From Candidatus Fermentibacterota bacterium (GTDB taxonomy: Bacteria; JAFGKV01): a DNA stretch of 51,915 nt. The stretch spans positions 1-51,915 of the forward strand of contig JAUXFG010000004.1 of NCBI GenBank assembly GCA_030620115.1. The letters run 5' to 3'. The translations under genes were made by a program, and so were the position numbers. Below the pieces are notes generated by a model, which had not been told where the DNA came from, ran no database searches, and was given only the letters and a program-made list of their open reading frames with translations. Below, piece by piece: positions 45,953-51,915 of this stretch; the first letter of the stretch is position 1, and every line of letters begins with the position of its first letter.

Positions 45953-45990
45953 CCTCCCCCTTTTGCAAAGGGGGACTGAGGGGGATTTTT
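45953..45990. repeat. CCCCCTTTTGCAAAGGGGG...GGGGGATTTTT intergenic repeat
   Basis: cctcccccttttgcaaagggggactgagggggattttt; encodes the spurious NPPQSPFAKGG extension of the ORF starting at 46005. Confidence 0.7.
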
Positions 45991-46016
45991 CGATATCGCC
46001 CGCACTCACTGAGATG

Positions 46017-46913
46017 TTACGAGAATTCATGTCCACACACCACGCTCAACACCGCACGCTTGACCCCGATCACTATGGGGGTCTTTCCCAAAACCTCCCC
46101 ATCAGCGCACACGGGGCTGCCGTCCAGAGACGAAACCTCCACGCTCCTGACCGCGGCCGTCAAAAAATGGGGAGACTGCACATGCTCGCCCTTGAACACG
46201 TGGGGGAGAATCCGGAGGAACGCGGACTTCTTGATCTTGGGGACGATGCACACATCGAGATAGCCATCGGTAAGCGAAGAGCCTGGAGAGAGCTGCATGC
46301 CCCCTCCGTAGTAGGGAGCATTGGCAAGGGAGACCATCATTGCAGGGCCCTCGAAGAAAAAATCATCTCCCCTGACACGAAAAGACTGGGCCTTGTAGCG
46401 GGCGAGTTCCTTGAGGGCTGCCACAAGGTAGACCAACTTGCCCTTGACCACGGTGATCTTGGATGCCGCGATGGAAACCAGCGCATCGTAACCCGAGGCG
46501 GCGATAGTCGCGAATGGCCTATGCCCCACATAGCCCAGATCTATTAACTGTTCCCTCCCGGCGGCGAGAAGGGAAACTGCCTGCTTAGTGGCATGAGGAA
46601 CCCCTAGACTCCTCGCGAGATCATTTCCTCTTCCGCTGGGGATCAATCCCATACGAACCTTGATTCCCTCTCGAAGCGCCGAGAGCACCATATTCACTGA
46701 CCCATCTCCCCCGCACACCACCAGTCGATGGTCTTCGCCTTCAGAGCATCTCCGAACGAGTTCCTGGAAATGATGCGCCGTTTTGCTGAAATGGAACTCT
46801 CCTCTCAGACCGTGCTCTGCAAAGAGACGGGGAAGTATCTTTCCGATCCGGAGGCCGCTTCCGCCGCCGCTGGCCGGATTGATGATTACCTTGTGAATGA
46901 GTCTATCCAACAT
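46017..46913 (-). CDS. Diacylglycerol kinase / YegS family lipid kinase
   Basis: VIINPASGGGSGLRIG, VVCGGDGSVNMVLSAL, MGLIPSGRGNDLARSLG. Confidence 0.9.
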   Translation of the reverse strand: MLDRLIHKVIINPASGGGSGLRIGKILPRLFAEHGLRGEFHFSKTAHHFQELVRRCSEGEDHRLVVCGGDGSVNMVLSALREGIKVRMGLIPSGRGNDLARSLGVPHATKQAVSLLAAGREQLIDLGYVGHRPFATIAASGYDALVSIAASKITVVKGKLVYLVAALKELARYKAQSFRVRGDDFFFEGPAMMVSLANAPYYGGGMQLSPGSSLTDGYLDVCIVPKIKKSAFLRILPHVFKGEHVQSPHFLTAAVRSVEVSSLDGSPVCADGEVLGKTPIVIGVKRAVLSVVCGHEFS

Positions 46914-46917
46914 GGGA

Positions 46918-47808
46918 TCACTCCTGAGCCTTGCGCTTCACCTGCACCTTGCGCTCTACCTGCACCTTGCGCTTCACGAGCGTTCGGATGAATTCTCTGA
47001 TGATCGGATAGTCCTTAGGGGAAAATTGCGCCCCACGCGCCAAGAACCGTGTCTGAACACTGGCGCCGAGTTCCCGCACGCGAAGGGCAAGATCAGCCGA
47101 CGAGATAGCATCCTCCGCTTCCGTGCCAATCAGGGCGAGACACGGAACATCATCAAGATGCCCCAACCCCCCTTGCAGAAGCGTTCGAACGGGTCCGTCG
47201 GCATATCCGGAGACCAACACCACTCCATCCACCAACTCCCGATGGGCTGCGGCCCATACCGCCGCGACTCCGGCGCCTTGGCGAAAGCCGAGCACGAATA
47301 TGGGAGGCAGTTTTTTCGCCTTCATGTCTATCACTCGTTCCAGCACCTGGTCCACAAAGTACAGGGAGAGGGAGAGCCCTCCGTCAACCCAGGAACTCGA
47401 TCGAGTCGAGATCCATGAATAGCCGCGAAATGTTTGTGGCTCACCGGTCTCGGAGTCATCCACGTGCCATGTCGTTTCCACGGGTGCCTGGATGATCACA
47501 TGGTGCAAGAAGGCGGTATCGATTCGTGCAGCAATCTTCATGAAGTTCGGCGCATTGTCGCCTGCCCCATGGAAAAGCAGCAACGTAGCTTCAGGGATAT
47601 TCCTCTTCGGCTGCATCACCTTATACGTGCAGTCGATATTCCCCCGCCACACATACTCCTGCATGGAGCACGCAGCAAGGCGCAGCGAATCCCCCGTGGT
47701 CAGACTCATGAATTCATCTGTGGCATAGGCACGCGTCGTGCATCCCCACAATCCGAGCACAATCATTATCGCATACAGGCTACTGGTGGGTCGAATCCGC
47801 ATCATCAT
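46918..47808 (-). CDS. Alpha/beta-hydrolase-fold (phospholipase/carboxylesterase-like) protein with degenerate catalytic site
   Basis: ATLLLFHGAGDNAPNFMKIAARI, FVLGFRQGAGVAAVWAA where family members have GFSQG; lipobox-like LWGC near N-terminus. Confidence 0.7.
   Translation of the reverse strand: MMMRIRPTSSLYAIMIVLGLWGCTTRAYATDEFMSLTTGDSLRLAACSMQEYVWRGNIDCTYKVMQPKRNIPEATLLLFHGAGDNAPNFMKIAARIDTAFLHHVIIQAPVETTWHVDDSETGEPQTFRGYSWISTRSSSWVDGGLSLSLYFVDQVLERVIDMKAKKLPPIFVLGFRQGAGVAAVWAAAHRELVDGVVLVSGYADGPVRTLLQGGLGHLDDVPCLALIGTEAEDAISSADLALRVRELGASVQTRFLARGAQFSPKDYPIIREFIRTLVKRKVQVERKVQVKRKAQE
46929..46982. repeat. 18-bp imperfect tandem repeat, three units, in the 3' end of the hydrolase-fold CDS
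   Basis: cttgcgcttcacctgcac / cttgcgctctacctgcac / cttgcgcttcacgagcgt; encodes KRKVQVERKVQVKRK. Confidence 0.7.
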
Positions 47809-48048
47809 TCTCCTGTCTCATCTCGAAAGCTGACCTGAAACTTCATCCCGAACTTCCCCTTCCTCGTCCCCAAAACCCCCTCGGGAGCCTCATCGATTTT
47901 CCCAAAACTTCGTCCCAAGAGCATGGAATCCCATCATCAGAACTCAACGGGAACGGGATCAATACCAGAGAAGAAAGGGTCTGGTATTGCCAGCCGCCAC
48001 CTCAGCGCGTATTCTCTTGTTCATCGCTGGAGGGAAACGAGCCCGTTT

Positions 48049-48957
48049 ATGAAACAGAAAAACGAAAAAACACAAGCATGGGTCAGATCATGGCTCCAAA
48101 CATTGGCTGTTGAGCGTAACCTCTCTCGACATACCATTCTGGCATATAGAGCCGAGGTGAACCGGTTCATAACCTGGCTAAGAGAAGAAAAAGACTCTTG
48201 CCCCATCACGGCCGGCAAGAGCGATGTCGCCCAGTATCTTTCTCTCCTTGGTCAGGTGGGGCTTTCTCGATCAAGCCAAAGAAGATGCTATGCCGCACTT
48301 CGGAGTTTTTATCTATTCGGCCAGATGGAAGGCTGGTCGACCCTGGATCTCTCACAAGGAATCTCGGTACCGCGGCTGCAGAGAACACTCCCCACGGTTC
48401 TTTCGGTTCACCAGATTGAGCGCCTGCTTGACCAACCAGATCTGGCCACTCCCCTGGGGATCAGAGACAGAACCACGCTCGAACTCCTGTATTCATCGGG
48501 AATGAGGGCATCGGAATGTGTGACGCTCTCACTTGAGACGCTCTCACTGAAGGATCAGACACTCCGTGTGTATGGAAAGGGTGGAAAGGTTCGGATGCTG
48601 CCCATTGGAACCCCCGCTCGGCAATGGTTGAGCAAGTACCTCACCGAAGCAAGGCCATTGCTCCTGAAAGGAAGAGTGTCACCATTCATATTCATTGTGC
48701 GGGGAGGCAAGCCCCTCTCAAGGATTACTCTTTGGCATATGGTGAAAAAGTATGCGCGTCGAGCCGGCCTCGGGGAGAAGGTGAGCCCTCATACCCTGCG
48801 TCACAGCTACGCCACCCACCTGCTGGAAGGAGGCGCCGACCTCCGCGTAGTCCAGGAGCTTCTCGGGCATGTCAGCATCACCACGACACAGATCTATACG
48901 CACTTAGACAGGGATTATCTCATGGAGGTGCACCGCCAATTCCATCCCCGCGCCTAA
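48049..48957 (+). CDS. xer: Tyrosine recombinase, XerC/XerD family
   Basis: YSSGMRASECVTL, HTLRHSYATHLLEGGADLRVVQELLGHVSITTTQIYTHLD; Arg, HxxR, His and Tyr of the catalytic set all present. Start set to MKQKNEKTQAWVRSWL. Confidence 0.92.
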   Translation: MKQKNEKTQAWVRSWLQTLAVERNLSRHTILAYRAEVNRFITWLREEKDSCPITAGKSDVAQYLSLLGQVGLSRSSQRRCYAALRSFYLFGQMEGWSTLDLSQGISVPRLQRTLPTVLSVHQIERLLDQPDLATPLGIRDRTTLELLYSSGMRASECVTLSLETLSLKDQTLRVYGKGGKVRMLPIGTPARQWLSKYLTEARPLLLKGRVSPFIFIVRGGKPLSRITLWHMVKKYARRAGLGEKVSPHTLRHSYATHLLEGGADLRVVQELLGHVSITTTQIYTHLDRDYLMEVHRQFHPRA

Positions 48958-49120
48958 CCCACACTTCGCACTCCCTGCAAAGTGGCGCAGGTCAGTGGCG
49001 CAGGCGTCCTCTCCGAGGCGTAGGCTCTACGAGCCGGAGGCCTGCCTGCGATCTTCCCCTGCCTGCGTTTTTTCTCCATAACATCTCAATAAGTCCGAGC
49101 ATCCGACCTTCTCCCCTCCC

Positions 49121-49222
49121 AGATTCTTCGGCCGCTCCGCTCCCTCAGAATGACACGCAATACCACATCCATTTGCGCGCTGTCCCTGTCATTCTGAGCG
49201 ACTACAAGGAGCGAAGAATCTC
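49121..49222. repeat. Inverted pair of the dispersed AGAATGAC/GTCATTCT module
   Basis: AGATTCTTCGGCCGCTCCGCTCCCTCAGAATGAC (49121-49154) and GTCATTCTGAGCGACTACAAGGAGCGAAGAATCT (49189-49222). Confidence 0.75.
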
Positions 49223-49280
49223 TCCCCCGACATTCTCACACTTTGGATTGCTTCCCGAACTTCCCCCCCCACTCCACCAT

Positions 49281-49308
49281 CTGCATGCTCAACGCTCAAC
49301 GCTGCACG
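49281..49308 (+). repeat. 7-bp tandem array, CTGAACG type
   Basis: CTGCATG CTCAACG CTCAACG CTGCACG, then CTC. Confidence 0.65.
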
Positions 49309-49354
49309 CTCTTTTCTTCCCCATTCCCCCATTCACCCATTTCATCAGCATCTC

Positions 49355-49422
49355 TGGAGGGACACGCTCTGTCGCGTCCGTCGTATCGAGCATCAACGGC
49401 CATGACGGAGCATGGCCCTCCA
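49355..49422 (+). repeat. Three-way-junction repeat, copy 3
   Basis: TGGAG / CTCCA (49418-49422), hairpin GGACACG/CGCGTCC with one mismatch, and GGCCATG-ACGGAG-CATGGCC (49398-49417); exactly 68 nt as in copy 1. Confidence 0.7.
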
Positions 49423-49432
49423 TCATCCTCAC

Positions 49433-49467
49433 TTCGACGTTGAATGTTGAATATTGAATGTTCGATG
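49433..49467 (+). repeat. 7-bp tandem array, TTCGATG type
   Basis: TTCGACG TTGAATG TTGAATA TTGAATG TTCGATG. Confidence 0.78.
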
Positions 49468-49496
49468 TTCTACCCCTCATTTCCCCATTCCACCAT

Positions 49497-49524
49497 CTGA
49501 TCGCTCAACGCTCATCGCTATACG
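49497..49524 (+). repeat. 7-bp tandem array, CTGAACG type
   Basis: CTGATCG CTCAACG CTCATCG CTATACG, then CTC. Confidence 0.65.
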
Positions 49525-49543
49525 CTCTCTTCTCCCCATCCCC

Positions 49544-50056
49544 TCACGGCAGCACAAATGCGGATTGAATTGCTTCACGTGCGTTATCGAGTTCCGACTC
49601 CTTCACAAGACACGCCACCGTGGATATGGATGTTGATACGCCGAGAACCTGGATTCCCTTGGTGGCAAGACAACAAAATAGATTCGCTGCAATGTCAGGT
49701 GTCTCGCGAAAATGCGGCCCATAGACCCCAATGGTCGCCACATCATAGATGAGGTCGATCTTCTCTGCTTCAACCGTTGCGCGCACACCCTCCATATCGG
49801 CAACCACTTTCTCACCATCCTGCTTATCCATGCAAAGTATGAAGTTTGCGGTGCCTCTGACATCGCTTGCAGAGGAGATGAATTCAACATTCACATCAAG
49901 GGTGGCCAGGTAGTGAAAGAGACGTCCACCTGCCCCGGGAATGTCCCGTATCCCCATGATTCTCACCATGGACAGCCCCCGGCTCTCAATGATGCCCCCA
50001 ATGGTGAGCTTGCGCCCAGTGCACCCATGCTGAATCGTTGTACGTCTTGGGATCAC
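49544..50056 (-). CDS. Stand-alone tandem ACT-domain protein, aspartokinase regulatory-domain-like
   Basis: KLTIGGIIESRGLSMVRIMGIRDIPGAGGRLFHYLATLDVNVEFIS... and IYDVATIGVYGPHFRETPDIAANLFCCLATKGIQVLGVSTSISTVACLV. GTG start at 50056 proposed from an upstream GGAGGAGG; the ATG at 50188 in the track seems too far upstream. Confidence 0.68.
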   Translation of the reverse strand: MIPRRTTIQHGCTGRKLTIGGIIESRGLSMVRIMGIRDIPGAGGRLFHYLATLDVNVEFISSASDVRGTANFILCMDKQDGEKVVADMEGVRATVEAEKIDLIYDVATIGVYGPHFRETPDIAANLFCCLATKGIQVLGVSTSISTVACLVKESELDNAREAIQSAFVLP

Positions 50057-50129
50057 CTGCCTCCTCCGCGAAAAAGCCTTGAAAGAAACGCCATCATGAC
50101 CAGAAGTCTCGTCCGTGAGGGGCTCCAGG

Positions 50130-51512
50130 CTAGAGCAGCACCTTCGGCGCCTGGGGCAGCACGATCGGGCTCGCCACATGCTCCGCAACGATCTTCGTCG
50201 TTCCCCCTACCCTCAGCTGCTCGTAAAGGAAACCAAACTTGTCCTCGAGACTCTGCATGATGGGCGAGAGTATCTCTTCAGGAAGACTCCACAGCTCTTG
50301 TTTGAAGGGGCCGAACCCCTTCTTCCTTGTCTTGTAGATAAACTGCTCCTCGGTCTGCCCCTCTTTCCATTCTTTCTGATGCTTCTCTTTCAGAGATGCG
50401 TAGATCCTCTCCTTCAGCTCCGTGGGAAACATATCATGGTCGCAAATGATGTTCTGGAATCCTGTGGCTAGGTGCACCTCTGCAGCCCCGGCCTCCGGAA
50501 AACGATGGAAAAGCTCGTCAGGAAGCGTTGAAGCGCCGTGCTGAACTGTTCCTGCAATCCCGTATTCCCGCGTTCCAACCTTGGTGATATCCTCCAACAC
50601 CGCGAAGTCCAGCTTCACCTTGGCTATGGTGCCGTCGGGCAGCGGAACACCGCCATGGGATGTACCGGTCTGCACGCTGATTTTGCTGATGCCTTTCATG
50701 TCAGGGGGAAGTTGCTCGCGCAGTCCATCCATATATACCCGAAATTCCTGCACAGTACTATTCTTGCCGCCAACCTCGCCGATCTCTCCGCCCACACTCA
50801 CGGTGATGCCCTCTGGCTCATGGGCGCGAATGAGCTCCGTCATGGCCGCCGCCACCTCGAAGTTGTCCCGCTGCTGTTCCACTTCCGTGGGACGTTCAAG
50901 CACCACCAGGGTCGAGCTATCGATGTCGATATTGTAGAACCCGGCCTCAAGCGCCTCCTTGATGATAACCTTGAGCCCTTCGATCTCTTTATCACGATCA
51001 GCGAAATATCCTGCGGCTTTGGCCTGGAAGTGATCTCCCTGTATGAATACCGGCCCTTTGAATCCTTCTTTGATCGCAGCGCCGAGAACACAGGTAACAT
51101 ACTCAGAAGGCCGCTGCTCGGTATACCCGATTTCGCTCCTGGCGATCTCGAAGATCAGAGCGCCCACATCTCTCTTGATTGCCGCACGAAACGCGGCGCG
51201 GGAGGCATCATAGGTGATTCCTCGAATATTCATGGCTGGAACAGTAAAACCACCGGCCTCACCCCGACCCATGGCTTCATAGAGCCCTTGGATGGAGCTC
51301 GGGATTGCACCAAGCGCGCATGCGCTTGCCCGCACAAGCCATCGACTTGCATTCCGGATTCCCTCATCAGGATTGAACACCGCATTCCTCACGAGATCAT
51401 CAATCAGCCGCTCCCGAAGCGCCGGCTCATCAATGACAGCCAGGATGCCGGGCTCGTCGATTCTGAGAATTCCTTCGTGCGCCTGACGCATATCTTCGAT
51501 ATTGTTCCACAT
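50130..51512 (-). CDS. Class II fructose-bisphosphate aldolase family protein
   Basis: FTVPAMNIRGITYDASRAAFRAA, FIQGDHFQAKA, FYNIDIDSSTL, SVGGEIGEVGGKNST, VQTGTSHGG, LHLATGFQN-like region; GAGGAGG upstream of ATG 51512. Confidence 0.85.
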   Translation of the reverse strand: MWNNIEDMRQAHEGILRIDEPGILAVIDEPALRERLIDDLVRNAVFNPDEGIRNASRWLVRASACALGAIPSSIQGLYEAMGRGEAGGFTVPAMNIRGITYDASRAAFRAAIKRDVGALIFEIARSEIGYTEQRPSEYVTCVLGAAIKEGFKGPVFIQGDHFQAKAAGYFADRDKEIEGLKVIIKEALEAGFYNIDIDSSTLVVLERPTEVEQQRDNFEVAAAMTELIRAHEPEGITVSVGGEIGEVGGKNSTVQEFRVYMDGLREQLPPDMKGISKISVQTGTSHGGVPLPDGTIAKVKLDFAVLEDITKVGTREYGIAGTVQHGASTLPDELFHRFPEAGAAEVHLATGFQNIICDHDMFPTELKERIYASLKEKHQKEWKEGQTEEQFIYKTRKKGFGPFKQELWSLPEEILSPIMQSLEDKFGFLYEQLRVGGTTKIVAEHVASPIVLPQAPKVLL

Positions 51513-51592
51513 GGATATGCTCCTCCTCAAATTCAAAGGTTATGGAGACCCGGATACTTCGCAAGTCGCATTCGTTCCCACACAAGCCATCG

Positions 51593-51646
51593 GGGCACGG
51601 CATGCCGTGCCCACATGAGACCGTAGGGGCACGGCATGCCGTGCCC
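51593..51646. repeat. Two perfect 20-bp palindromes, 34-bp period
   Basis: GGGCACGGCATGCCGTGCCC at 51593-51612 and 51627-51646. Confidence 0.85.
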
Positions 51647-51915
51647 AAGAGCAACACAGAGTCATATTACCCAGTTTCACTCATGCGTGCCTCAGGAAAG
51701 CGTTCCCAGAAGCCAATGTCAAGCAATCACTGTCGCAGTACCGCATTGCCCCACAGATATGGCGAATGGTGTTCTCAGAGATATGCTCATCCGCCGTCGG
51801 ATTCATCGCCGATTGACCACCACAGATTTTCATGGTACGAAAAGGACCCCTAAAGATCAGGACCTGGTATCGCCGGCAAAGGTTACCGCTCGGTTGCCCC
51901 ACAGAGGGATTCTGA

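Noticed and set aside
45876-46005. 43-aa N-terminal extension (MRAISKNPPQSPFAKGGGG...) of the giant C25 ORF
   Set aside because: It is translation of the CCCCCTTTTGCAAAGGGGG intergenic repeat; a signal peptide begins at ATG 45876.
49281-49524. Possible CRISPR array
   Set aside because: Units are 7 bp with no spacers of constant length and no Cas genes; these are simple tandem arrays.

Overview
This window looks like a chromosomal segment from an uncultured FCB-type bacterium. That is an inference from a PorV/PorQ-like protein, several C-terminal T9SS/FlgD-like tails and C25-type peptidases. Main blocks: (1) minus-strand cluster cca-murJ-murG-mraY, in which MurG carries a ~270-aa C-terminal HEAT-repeat extension; (2) plus-strand envelope block: small lipoprotein, TonB-dependent receptor, 1277-aa Asp-rich secreted protein, PorV-like protein, modular secreted protein; (3) plus-strand deoxyhypusine-synthase-like enzyme, aminotransferase, 975-aa modular secreted protein; (4) minus-strand surface-glycan cluster: membrane GT, two GT4, GT2 fusion, WbdD-like methyltransferase, coiled-coil protein, Wzt, Wzm; (5) two tandem giant C25-like proteins, one with the catalytic His replaced by Arg; (6) DAG-kinase-like protein, a pseudo-hydrolase, a Xer recombinase, an orphan ACT-domain protein and a class II aldolase. 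Noncoding DNA is unusually structured. It holds two copies of a ~180-210 bp MITE-like element with 21-26 bp terminal inverted repeats, three copies of a 68-77 bp element predicted to fold as a three-way junction, strict 7-bp tandem arrays of two related families, at least seven copies of a ~34-bp GTCATTCTGAG.../...CTCAGAATGAC module, and several short perfect palindromes. I see no rRNA, convincing tRNA or CRISPR array. All product calls come from motif recognition by eye; no database search was run.
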